A stretch of 6,129 bases of DNA, taken from positions 1 to 6,129 of the forward strand of contig JAENJC010000183.1 in NCBI GenBank assembly GCA_016844545.1. The letters are read 5' to 3'. Below the pieces are notes generated by a model. It saw nothing but the letters and a program-made list of their open reading frames with translations, ran no database searches and was not told the origin of the DNA. A program made the position numbers and the translations under genes. Positions within the stretch are counted from its first letter, which is position 1, and each line of letters opens with the position of its first letter. Of the stretch, positions 1 to 5,999 are shown piece by piece. Origin of the DNA: Deltaproteobacteria bacterium (lineage in GTDB: Bacteria; Desulfobacterota; JAENJC01).

Positions 1-1786
1 ACTCCCAGAGTTCTGTCCCGGCCTTTTTTGTCGGGTTAACGAATAGGAAATCATAAAGTTCGTCGACCCAGTATTTGTTAAGAAGGGTCTGGTGTACCAG
101 CCGGAACCTCTTTGAAAGAGTTTCTGGATTCAGCGCCTCTATCTTCTTATAGTACATGAGATAAGCGAGACCTATGCCGGAAAGCGCTATTCCCAGCGAT
201 ACCACCATCATGAAATACTCTAACAGGTGACCATGCGCAGTCGGCTCTCCTGATGCCAGGGCGGCAAATTTATGAAATAACTCCGCCGCTATGCCAGTCA
301 CGTTATGCTCATGATGACCAAATACATTTCCCAGGAAGTGATGAATAAATCCGTTTCCAGGAGGTAATGCAAGCGCACCAACTGTGGCGGCAAGGAAGGC
401 AAGAAGAACAAGAGGGCCGGTCATGACAGATGGAGATTCATGGATATGATGTGCCACATGATGGTCCACCCTCGACTCACCGGTGAATGCGACGAACCAA
501 AGCCTGAACATATAGAAGGCGCTGCAGAACGCTGCGGTAGCGCCAATTCCCCATATAACATAATGTCCGCCGGAAAATGCCGCCCAGAGGATCTCATCCT
601 TGCTGAAGAACCCGGCAAAAGGGAATATCCCCGCATTTGCCAATGCTGCGATAAGAAATGTGATTGCCGTAAGCTTTATATGAGGGAACAGTCCGCCCAT
701 ACGTCTTATATCCTGCTCTCCTGACAAGGCATGAATGACGCTGCCGCATCCAAGGAAAAGGCAGGCCTTAAAGAATGCATGGGTAAATAAGTGGTATACA
801 CCTGCCGTGTATGCGCCGAGTCCAAGGCCCATAAACATGTACCCAAGCTGGCTTACCGTAGAATAAGCCACTATCCTTTTTATATCGTTCTGGGCTATTG
901 CAATAGTTGCGGCAAAAAGGGCTGTTAACGCCCCGACTACAGCAATTATCTCCATGGTCGTCGGGGCCATGCTGTAAATGACATGGCTTCTCGCCACCAT
1001 ATATACGCCGGCTGTGACCATGGTCGCAGCATGGATAAGTGCGCTGACAGGGGTCGGCCCTTCCATGGCATCAGGAAGCCATGTGTATAAAGGTATCTGG
1101 GCGGATTTGGCAGTAGCTCCGACAAAGAGGAGAAGTGTTATGGCAGTCACAACCCCTGTCGTAAGATGTGTCGGCGCTAACTGGAATACTTGCGCGTAGT
1201 CAAGGGTTCCAAGTTGGGAGATCAACAGGAAAAGTCCAAGGACAAACCCTAGGTCTCCGACCCTGTTGACAACAAACGCCTTTTTTGCGGCATCTCCGGC
1301 AGACTTCTTCTCAAACCAGAATCCAATGAGGAGGTATGAGCAAAGCCCCACCCCTTCCCAGCCGAAAAACATGATGAGGTAGTTGTTCCCCATGATCAGA
1401 ATGAGCATGGATACCGTAAACATCGACAGATATGTAAAGAACCTGTAGTATCCGTCATCATCGTGCATGTACCCGATGGAATACAGGTGGACAAGGGAAG
1501 AGATGCCGGTGACAACGAGGAGCATGATTGCAGTGAGCGGATCTATCAAAAATCCAAAAGAGACATGCAGGTCGCCGGAAACTATCCAGTCCCAGTAGTT
1601 GACATTGAGCGTGCTGCCTGAGACCACTTCAAAGAATATGACCAGAGAGATAAGGAAAGAGGTCATAACAGCACCAGTAGCAATATAGTCGCTATAATGG
1701 TGCCTCATGTACTTCCTACCGAAGAAGCCGTTAATTATTGCCGCAAGAGTCGGTATAAGCGGTATAAGCCATGCAAAAGTTATCAT
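1..1786 (-). CDS. nuoL: NADH-quinone oxidoreductase subunit L, C-terminus cut by window edge
   Basis: Antiporter-like membrane subunit of complex I, one of the proton-pumping subunits at the far end of the membrane arm. The frame is open from ATG at 1786 to the window edge and gives 595 residues; the family usually has about 610-660, so the last transmembrane segment is probably missing. Recognisable parts are FFGWEGVGLCSYLLIGFW near residues 140-157 (E144, the conserved membrane glutamate), ATAKSAQIPLYTWLPDAMEG (K227) followed by PTPVSALIHAATMVTAGVYM (H252), HLFTHAFFKACLFLG (K340) and AGFFSKDEIL (K396, D397). These match the proton-path residues known in E. coli NuoL. The end, KYWVDELYDFLFVNP, is the usual lead into the lateral helix. 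The gene lies 35 bases after nuoK. The Shine-Dalgarno is poor: GAGG, 11 bases before the ATG. No in-frame alternative start was found just upstream. No frameshift was seen. Confidence 0.97.
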   Translation of the reverse strand, partial: MITFAWLIPLIPTLAAIINGFFGRKYMRHHYSDYIATGAVMTSFLISLVIFFEVVSGSTLNVNYWDWIVSGDLHVSFGFLIDPLTAIMLLVVTGISSLVHLYSIGYMHDDDGYYRFFTYLSMFTVSMLILIMGNNYLIMFFGWEGVGLCSYLLIGFWFEKKSAGDAAKKAFVVNRVGDLGFVLGLFLLISQLGTLDYAQVFQLAPTHLTTGVVTAITLLLFVGATAKSAQIPLYTWLPDAMEGPTPVSALIHAATMVTAGVYMVARSHVIYSMAPTTMEIIAVVGALTALFAATIAIAQNDIKRIVAYSTVSQLGYMFMGLGLGAYTAGVYHLFTHAFFKACLFLGCGSVIHALSGEQDIRRMGGLFPHIKLTAITFLIAALANAGIFPFAGFFSKDEILWAAFSGGHYVIWGIGATAAFCSAFYMFRLWFVAFTGESRVDHHVAHHIHESPSVMTGPLVLLAFLAATVGALALPPGNGFIHHFLGNVFGHHEHNVTGIAAELFHKFAALASGEPTAHGHLLEYFMMVVSLGIALSGIGLAYLMYYKKIEALNPETLSKRFRLVHQTLLNKYWVDELYDFLFVNPTKKAGTELWE

Positions 1787-1797
1787 ACGGTTTTTTG

Positions 1798-1801
1798 CCT
1801 C
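1798..1801 (-). promoter_or_regulatory. Weak, distant ribosome binding site of nuoL
   Basis: The only purine-rich SD-like tetramer before the nuoL ATG is GAGG, with an 11-base spacer that is A-rich. The other genes here have 4-9 base spacers. Its GAG is the end of the last unit of the 7-bp array next to it. Translation of nuoL may partly depend on coupling to nuoK. Confidence 0.4.
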
Positions 1802-1819
1802 ACGTCTAACGTCTTACGT
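1799..1819 (-). repeat. Three tandem 7-bp units between nuoK and nuoL
   Basis: Read on the coding strand, this is three abutting copies of ACGTNAG, with N being A, T and G in turn, so each unit differs from the others at one position. It fills 21 of the 35 bases between nuoK and nuoL. The unit resembles the CGTAAAT-type 7-mers between nuoH and nuoI, there on the opposite strand. Function unknown; it would be part of the operon transcript. Confidence 0.75.
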
Positions 1820-1821
1820 TC

Positions 1822-2124
1822 CTACCACTTCATCAGATTTATCTCATCCACATTCAACGTCTCTTTGTTCCTGAACAAGGAGACCATTATGGCAAGGCCT
1901 ATGGCTGCCTCTGCTGCGGCAACTGTCATGATAAAGAAGACAAAGACCTGGCCGTCAATAGAGTTCATCTGTTTTGAAAATGCCACAAGGGAGATATTTA
2001 CGGCATTCAGCATAAGCTCTATGCACATAAATATAACAATGGCATTTCTGCGTACCAGGACGCCTATGGCCCCTATGGCAAACAGTATTGCGCTTAACAC
2101 AAGGTAATGTTCTTGAGGCACCAT
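1822..2124 (-). CDS. nuoK: NADH-quinone oxidoreductase subunit K
   Basis: Small integral membrane subunit of complex I, related to MrpC of multisubunit Na+/H+ antiporters; it carries two membrane glutamates needed for proton translocation. At 100 residues it has the normal family length. Three membrane segments are visible, at about residues 5-24, 27-49 and 58-83. The two key glutamates fall at E36 (in CIELMLNAVN) and E72 (in AAAEAAIGLA), the same numbers as in E. coli NuoK. The ATG overlaps the nuoJ stop by one base (TAATG), so translation is probably coupled, and a strong AAGGAG (2133-2138) sits 8 bases upstream inside the nuoJ end. A 35-base spacer with a short repeat separates it from nuoL. 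Confidence 0.98.
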   Translation of the reverse strand: MVPQEHYLVLSAILFAIGAIGVLVRRNAIVIFMCIELMLNAVNISLVAFSKQMNSIDGQVFVFFIMTVAAAEAAIGLAIMVSLFRNKETLNVDEINLMKW

Positions 2125-2609
2125 TACTTAAGCTCCTTCTTAGTAAGCACAACTGCTCCAACCATTGCCATCAATAGGATGGCTGATGTAAGTTCGAATG
2201 GGAAGAGATAGTCAGTAAACAATACCGCAGCTACTGCCTCTGTATTCCCTCCAAATCCTTTGACTGCATCAGGGGTAAAACTCCCCTTGCCGCCTTTAAA
2301 AAAACCACCTCTAAATATCATTACTACCTGAAATGCGAAGAATGCATGCCTTGAGGTATTTCTCAGCTCTTCCTTCTGGAGCCTCAGCAACATGATGACA
2401 AAGAGGAAAAGGACCATTATGGCCCCGGCATATACCAATATCTGGGCTGCTGCAAGGAACTCGGCCCCGAGCAGGACAAACAGTGCAGCAACTACAAAAA
2501 AGACTACAACCATGAAGAGGGCCGAATGAACCGGGTTCTTCCCCGAAACAAGACCAAGGGATGCTATTATTGCAATCCCGCCGAATATGTAAAATAGAAT
2601 CAATTCCAT
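2124..2609 (-). CDS. nuoJ: NADH-quinone oxidoreductase subunit J
   Basis: Membrane subunit of complex I at the join between the quinone site and the antiporter-like subunits. It has 161 residues, near or slightly below the usual 165-185. The clearest signature is the third membrane segment, AEFLAAAQILVYAGAIMVLF (residues 49-68), with conserved Y60 and the flexible glycine G62; the C-terminal segment TSAILLMAMVGAVVLTKKE is also typical. Segments are predicted near 2-20, 28-48, 52-76 and 139-156. The expected fourth segment looks short, with about 12 hydrophobic residues (88-99) followed by an R/G/K-rich stretch. The neighbouring reading frames there have no better candidate, so the frame is taken as intact. 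ATG at 2609 has GGGG 7 bases upstream. It follows nuoI by 37 bases and overlaps nuoK by one. Confidence 0.96.
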   Translation of the reverse strand: MELILFYIFGGIAIIASLGLVSGKNPVHSALFMVVVFFVVAALFVLLGAEFLAAAQILVYAGAIMVLFLFVIMLLRLQKEELRNTSRHAFFAFQVVMIFRGGFFKGGKGSFTPDAVKGFGGNTEAVAAVLFTDYLFPFELTSAILLMAMVGAVVLTKKELK

Positions 2610-2646
2610 CTTTAACCCCAGTTTTTTAAAATTCTTACTAATACGT

Positions 2647-3051
2647 TCATTTTTTAGGAACTAACAGATCTTTTTTCTCGTAAATCAGACCGTCCCTGCC
2701 GTAACATGACATCTCGTAGAATCCGGTCATATCCAACGCCTCAACAGGGCACGCTTCAACACAAAAACCACAAAAGAGACAGCGGCCCATCTGTATCTTG
2801 TACCATTCCGCATATCTCTTCCCCTGCTCATTTTCTCCAGCCTGGAGGCTAATGCATTGGGAAGGGCACACTACAGCGCAAAGATAGCATCCAACACACT
2901 TCTCGCTTCCGTCCTCGTTTCTGTTAAGCTTATGCTTTCCCCTGAACCTCGGAGAGTACTCTCTCCTTTGTTCCGGGTACTGGATGGTGTTTCTCTTCTT
3001 AAACATGTGTTTGAGGGTTACGCTTAAACCCTCTGCAAGCGCCTTTATCAT
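2647..3051 (-). CDS. nuoI: NADH-quinone oxidoreductase subunit I, 2x[4Fe-4S]
   Basis: TYKY-type subunit carrying clusters N6a and N6b, which pass electrons towards N2 in NuoB and then quinone. Two full ferredoxin motifs are present: C52-C55-C58-C62 (CVGCYLCAVVCP) and C91-C94-C97-C101 (CLFCGFCVEACP). The N-terminal amphipathic part (HMFKKRNTIQYPEQRR, PRFRGKHKL) is the usual membrane-contact region. At 134 residues it is much shorter than E. coli NuoI (180), the difference being at the C-terminus; short forms are known in NuoEFG-less or deltaproteobacterial operons. Extra cysteines occur at C66 and C116. The start at 3051 is supported by GGAG (3059-3062) 7 bases upstream. An 86-base spacer with repeats precedes it. 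Confidence 0.98.
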   Translation of the reverse strand: MIKALAEGLSVTLKHMFKKRNTIQYPEQRREYSPRFRGKHKLNRNEDGSEKCVGCYLCAVVCPSQCISLQAGENEQGKRYAEWYKIQMGRCLFCGFCVEACPVEALDMTGFYEMSCYGRDGLIYEKKDLLVPKK

Positions 3052-3061
3052 TTCTAAACTC

Positions 3062-3096
3062 CGTGAATCGAGAAACGTAAATCGTAAACGTAATTT
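3062..3096 (+). repeat. Degenerate 7-bp tandem array between nuoH and nuoI
   Basis: On the plus strand five units start with CG at 6- or 7-base steps (3062, 3069, 3076, 3083, 3089), with consensus CGTAAAT. The best units are CGTAAAT and CGTAAA; the CGAGAAA unit is the most diverged. The low-coordinate edge overlaps the nuoI Shine-Dalgarno by a base. The array lies right beside the GC-rich palindrome. Function unknown. Confidence 0.65.
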
Positions 3097-3125
3097 GTAG
3101 GGGCGGGTTTAAAACCGGCCCCCAC
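3097..3125. repeat. GC-rich palindrome between nuoH and nuoI
   Basis: The core 3100-3122 pairs GGGGC with GCCCC and GGTTT with AAACC around a short A/T centre, with one mismatch in the stem; GT/AC at the outer ends extends it. It begins 13 bases after the nuoH stop in the transcript. No U-run follows it on the coding strand, so an intrinsic terminator is unlikely. GTAGGGGCGGGTTT-type palindromes are, from general memory, common dispersed intergenic elements in bacterial genomes; a database check is needed. It could stabilise the mRNA 3' of nuoH. Confidence 0.75.
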
Positions 3126-3137
3126 GGGTAAGTACAG

Positions 3138-4121
3138 CTATCCGAACACCGTCATAAAGACCGCCGTCAAAAGTATGTTTACTATTGATGCCGGGAGCAA
3201 CACCTTCCAGCCGAAGGTCATCAACTGGTCGTACCTGAACCTCGGGAATGTCGCCCTGACCCATATCATGAAGAAGACTACGGCAAAGAGCTTTACCATA
3301 AACCAGATAAATGGCGGCATGATCGGACCGTGCCAGCCGCCAAGATAGAGGGTTGTGACAATACCGGACACTGTAATGATATTTATGTACTCGGCAAGCA
3401 TGAACATGGCGTACTTCATGCTGCTGTATTCTGTAAAGTAACCCGATACCAGCTCCGACTCTCCCTCAGGGAGGTCAAATGGAGTCCTGTTCAACTCAGC
3501 GATGGCAGCCGTTATATAAATTGCGAATCCAATGAACTGTGGAATTATGAACCAGACGCCTTTCTGTGCTTCTATTATCTTCACCATGGAGAGGGACTGG
3601 GACATCATGATTACGCCGACTATTGCAAAACCCATAGAAAGCTCATAGCTGATCATCTGGGCGGAAGACCTCAGGCCTCCCAGGAGCGAGTATTTGCTCT
3701 CCGACGACCATCCAGCAAGGACTATCCCGTAAACCCCGATGGATGAGACTGCAAAAATGTAGAGGATACCTATATTGATATCCGCCATATAGATATCAAC
3801 CGACCTTCCGAATATCGTAACCGCAGGTCCGAAGGGAACGACTGCAATTGTCATGACCGCAGGTATCAGGGCCATGGCAGGGGCTATTACAAAAACCACT
3901 TTTGAGGCATTGTCAGGAATTATATCTTCTTTGAGGAAGAGCTTTATGCCGTCTGCAATAGGCTGCAGGAGTCCCCAGGGGCCGACCCTGTTCGGGCCCG
4001 GCCTTATCTGCATGTAGCCGAGGATCTTTCTCTCTGCCAGGGTGATATATGTCATGGTCAGCATCACCGCGCCGAATATGACGAACATCTTTACCAGCAT
4101 TATTATGACAAATTCGGTCAT
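3138..4121 (-). CDS. nuoH: NADH-quinone oxidoreductase subunit H
   Basis: Membrane subunit that anchors the peripheral arm, forms much of the quinone-entry channel and holds the charged 'E-channel' linking quinone chemistry to proton pumping. Its 327 residues are the normal family length, with about eight hydrophobic segments. Diagnostic motifs are AERKILGYMQIRPGPNRVGP (residues 29-48), LLQPIADGIKLFLKEDIIP (51-69), the acidic loop AELNRTPFDLPEGESEL (208-224) followed by SGYFTEYSS with E231, and RATFPRFRYDQLMTFGWK (289-306). The ATG shares one base with the nuoD stop (TAATG), implying translational coupling; GAGAGG in the end of nuoD lies about 9 bases upstream. An 86-base spacer with repeats follows before nuoI. 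In 14-gene operons nuoEFG would come just before this gene; here they do not. Confidence 0.98.
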   Translation of the reverse strand: MTEFVIIMLVKMFVIFGAVMLTMTYITLAERKILGYMQIRPGPNRVGPWGLLQPIADGIKLFLKEDIIPDNASKVVFVIAPAMALIPAVMTIAVVPFGPAVTIFGRSVDIYMADINIGILYIFAVSSIGVYGIVLAGWSSESKYSLLGGLRSSAQMISYELSMGFAIVGVIMMSQSLSMVKIIEAQKGVWFIIPQFIGFAIYITAAIAELNRTPFDLPEGESELVSGYFTEYSSMKYAMFMLAEYINIITVSGIVTTLYLGGWHGPIMPPFIWFMVKLFAVVFFMIWVRATFPRFRYDQLMTFGWKVLLPASIVNILLTAVFMTVFG

Positions 4122-5296
4122 TACCTGTCAACCTCTCCCATAACAGGGTCGAGGGCGCCTATTATGGCAACCAGGTCGCCTATGAGTTTTCCTTCGGCCA
4201 TCTTTGCGAGGGATTCCAGATTTACAAATGAAGGAGGCCTGAATCTAAGCCTGTAAGGCTTATTGCTTCCATCAGACACTATATAGAAACCGAGCTCTCC
4301 CCTGGGGGTCTCTATGCTGTGATAAACCTCACCAACAGGAGGTTCAAACCCCTCGGACACTATCTTGAAGTGGTGGATCAACGACTCCATCTCTGTCATT
4401 ACCTTCTGCTTCGAGGGGAGGCACACCTTCGGATCATCTGCAAGGAATGGGCCGCCTGGCAACCTGTCCAGGGCCTGCTGTATTATCTTAAGAGACTGCC
4501 GCATCTCCTCCATCCTGACCATATACCTGTCAAATACATCCCCTGCCTTGCCTGTAGGGATATCAAATTCATAGGTCTCGTATCCGCAGTATGGGTTAGA
4601 CTTCCTTATATCCCAGGGGACGCCGCACGCCCGGAGGAGCGGTCCGCTCAACCCCAAGTCTATGGCATCTTCTTTAGATATAATTCCTACGCCTTCAGTC
4701 CTTATCCTGACTATCTTATTGTCCTGGAAGATACGTTCGTAGTCGTTCTTCATCCTCTCAGGGAATATCTTTATGAAGTCCCTGACCTGTTTATCAAACC
4801 CCTCTGGGAGGTCCTTTGCAATCCCGCCTATCCTGAAATAGTTGACGGTAAGCCTTGCCCCTGCACACGCCTCAAACATATCGAGGATCTGCTCCCTTTC
4901 TCTGAAGGTATAAAAGAAGAGGCTCATGGCGCCTATGTCTATGCCAAAGGTTCCAAGCCAGAACAGATGGCTTGCGATCCTCTGGAGCTCTGTAAGCAAT
5001 ACACGGGCAACCATGGCCCTCGGCGGAACCTCCATTCCAAGGAGTTTTTCAACTGTCATGCAGTATGCAAGGTTGTTTGAAAGGGAGGCGATGTAGTCCT
5101 CCCTGTCCGTCAAAGGTATAAACTGGTGGTAAGTTAGGTTCTCCCCGAGCTTCTCCACTCCCCTGTGCAGGTAACCGATATCAGGGGTCAGCTTTACAAC
5201 CGTCTCACCGTCAAGCTCAAGGATGAGCCTCAGAACCCCATGGGTACTGGGGTGCTGGGGACCCATATTAAGTATCATATTCTTTGTTTCAGCCAT
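4121..5296 (-). CDS. nuoD: NADH-quinone oxidoreductase subunit D (49 kDa)
   Basis: Peripheral-arm subunit derived from the large subunit of NiFe hydrogenases; with NuoB it forms the quinone-reduction site. The protein has 391 residues, typical for an unfused NuoD. Visible motifs are MGPQHPSTHGVLR (residues 11-23), GYLHRGVEKL (41-50), the TDREDY block ending at Y68, GGIAKDLPEGF, and the C-terminal IGALDPVMGEVDR. H19 and Y68, 49 residues apart, match by sequence and spacing the quinone-headgroup ligands H38 and Y87 of Thermus Nqo4. The hydrogenase NiFe cysteines are absent, as expected. GAGGA (5301-5305) lies 4 bases before the ATG. A 115-base spacer with an inverted repeat separates it from nuoC, while it overlaps nuoH by one base. 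A long open frame on the opposite strand (4319-5080) is a shadow. Confidence 0.98.
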   Translation of the reverse strand: MAETKNMILNMGPQHPSTHGVLRLILELDGETVVKLTPDIGYLHRGVEKLGENLTYHQFIPLTDREDYIASLSNNLAYCMTVEKLLGMEVPPRAMVARVLLTELQRIASHLFWLGTFGIDIGAMSLFFYTFREREQILDMFEACAGARLTVNYFRIGGIAKDLPEGFDKQVRDFIKIFPERMKNDYERIFQDNKIVRIRTEGVGIISKEDAIDLGLSGPLLRACGVPWDIRKSNPYCGYETYEFDIPTGKAGDVFDRYMVRMEEMRQSLKIIQQALDRLPGGPFLADDPKVCLPSKQKVMTEMESLIHHFKIVSEGFEPPVGEVYHSIETPRGELGFYIVSDGSNKPYRLRFRPPSFVNLESLAKMAEGKLIGDLVAIIGALDPVMGEVDR

Positions 5297-5321
5297 CTAT
5301 TCCTCGATCTAAGTTCTTAAA

Positions 5322-5401
5322 AGAAGTTGAGAAACTAAGAAGCTAAGAAGTTTGTGGGTCTTTATTTCCCAACCTCTCATCTTCTCAATCTCTTATCTTC
5401 T
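5322..5401. repeat. Inverted pair of 8-bp tandem arrays between nuoC and nuoD
   Basis: Plus-strand bases 5322-5353 are four contiguous 8-mers of consensus AGAAGYTR (for example AGAAGTTG, AGAAGCTA). Minus-strand bases 5401-5370 are again four contiguous 8-mers (for example AGAAGATG, AGAGATTG). A 16-base spacer (5354-5369) separates the two. The arms are each exactly 32 bases and could pair over about 31 bases with roughly three quarters matching. No U-run suited to an intrinsic terminator follows. The element fills most of the nuoC-nuoD gap. Function and mobility unknown. Confidence 0.75.
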
Positions 5402-5411
5402 GCTTTCTGAA

Positions 5412-5883
5412 TTATCTTCCCTTCAGAGGATAATCCTTTCTCAGCGGGTGACCGTCCCAGTTCTCAGGCATCAGTATCCTGGTCAGGTTGGGGTGGCCTT
5501 CAAAGATTATCCCGTACATGTCAAAGGCCTCTCTCTCATGCCAGTCTGCAGTTCTCATGCCAGTCTGCAGTGCTCCATACACCAACTACTGAGGATATCT
5601 TTTCCCCTTCTCCAACCATTGCCTTGAGCCGTATCCTGTGGCGCTTGCTTATGGAGAAGAGATGGTAGACCACTTCAAACCTCGGTTCCCTCCCCATGTA
5701 ATCAACACCGCAGAGGTCGGAAAGGAAATCAAAGGAGAGATCAGGGTCGCTTTTTAGATATCTGCAGACCGCAACTAAATCCTCTTTCTTTATGATCACC
5801 GTGTTCTCGTCCCGGAATGAATAAGAATCCAACACCGAAGCAGAAAACCTTTTCTTCAATTTTTCGACCACCATCTCTGACAT
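5412..5883 (-). pseudogene. nuoC: NADH-quinone oxidoreductase subunit C, frameshifted by a 19-bp duplication
   Basis: The 30-kDa peripheral-arm subunit, which packs against NuoD and NuoB. Translation from ATG at 5883 gives recognisable NuoC (DFLSDLCGVDYMGREPRFEV, YHLFSISKRHRIRLKAMV, VVGVWSTADWHE) for 110 residues. It then runs into five wrong residues (NCRLA) and a TGA at 5536-5538, caused by an exact 19-bp tandem duplication at 5534-5571. Deleting one copy gives an uninterrupted 150-residue protein whose next residues are REAFDMYGIIFEGHP and which ends HPLRKDYPLKGR with TAA at 5412. The truncated product loses the complex I 30-kDa signature. The remainder shows no other damage, so the lesion is recent or an assembly error. 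The start at 5883 is chosen over an upstream in-frame ATG at 5931 because it has AGGA 6 bases upstream, and the upstream one lies inside an intergenic repeat. Confidence 0.95.
5534..5571. repeat. Exact 19-bp tandem duplication inside nuoC
   Basis: The unit tctcatgccagtctgcagt occurs at 5534-5552 and again, without a single change, at 5553-5571. The flanking bases (5533 against 5552, and 5553 against 5572) do not extend the match, so the copy is exactly 19 bp. Since 19 is not a multiple of three, it shifts the nuoC frame; one copy alone encodes the normal TADWHER segment. Confidence 0.98.
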
Positions 5884-5889
5884 TTCTAT

Positions 5890-5893
5890 TCCT
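5890..5893 (-). promoter_or_regulatory. Ribosome binding site that fixes the nuoC start
   Basis: AGGA lies 6 bases before the ATG at 5883, while the longer in-frame start at 5931 begins within the inverted-repeat element. This supports the shorter protein beginning MSEMVVEKLKKRF. Confidence 0.6.
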
Positions 5894-5910
5894 AATAAAA
5901 CAACTTTTTT

Positions 5911-5995
5911 ACCGCAGAGGCGCGGAGACACAGAGAACTACTTTACCTCAAATTACCGTTTAAAATCTTCCTCAGCGTCTATGCGTCTCGGCGGT
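5911..5995. repeat. Inverted pair of 8-bp arrays between nuoB and nuoC
   Basis: The plus strand from 5914 to 5937 is three 8-mers close to GCRGAGAC (GCAGAGGC, GCGGAGAC, then a diverged ACAGAGAA). The minus strand from 5992 down to 5969 is three more (for example GCCGAGAC and GCATAGAC). Each outer end is ACCGC. The 26-base arms match at 20 positions and are about 30 bases apart. A run of six A follows on the coding strand, not U, so it is not a minus-strand terminator. CTCTGCGTCTCTGCGGT-like words are, from general memory, frequent intergenic repeats in several environmental phyla; not checked here. Confidence 0.7.
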
Positions 5996-5999
5996 TCAG

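Noticed and set aside
440..724. Plus-strand and alternative minus-strand open frames within the nuoL region, such as 440-724, 421-636 and 978-1199
   Set aside because: nuoL reads continuously with conserved motifs through all of them; they are shadows.
2298..2304. Seven-A run in nuoJ as a frameshift site
   Set aside because: The same frame encodes NuoJ-like sequence on both sides, so there is no sign of an indel.
2610..2646. Repeat in the nuoI-nuoJ spacer
   Set aside because: A/T-rich with some ACGTATT-like bases, but no clear periodic unit; nothing beyond the nuoJ ribosome binding site is supported.
3097..3125. Intrinsic terminator after nuoH
   Set aside because: Strong stem but no U-run following on the coding strand, and the operon continues with nuoI.
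4319..5080. Long open frame of 253 codons on the plus strand, antisense to nuoD
   Set aside because: Lies wholly inside the well-supported nuoD on the opposite strand, has no recognisable domain and is explained by the codon composition of nuoD.
5322..5401. CRISPR-like array
   Set aside because: Units are 8 bp, contiguous, without spacers, and occur as an inverted pair.
5534..5571. Programmed ribosomal frameshift in nuoC
   Set aside because: Recovery would need a +1 shift, but no slippery +1 site like that of prfB is seen at the TGA; the exact duplication explains the frame change more simply.
5884..5931. Longer nuoC start at 5931 adding 16 residues
   Set aside because: The extra residues (MSPRLCGKK...) are translated from the inverted-repeat element, and the start at 5883 has its own AGGA site and a family-like N-terminus.
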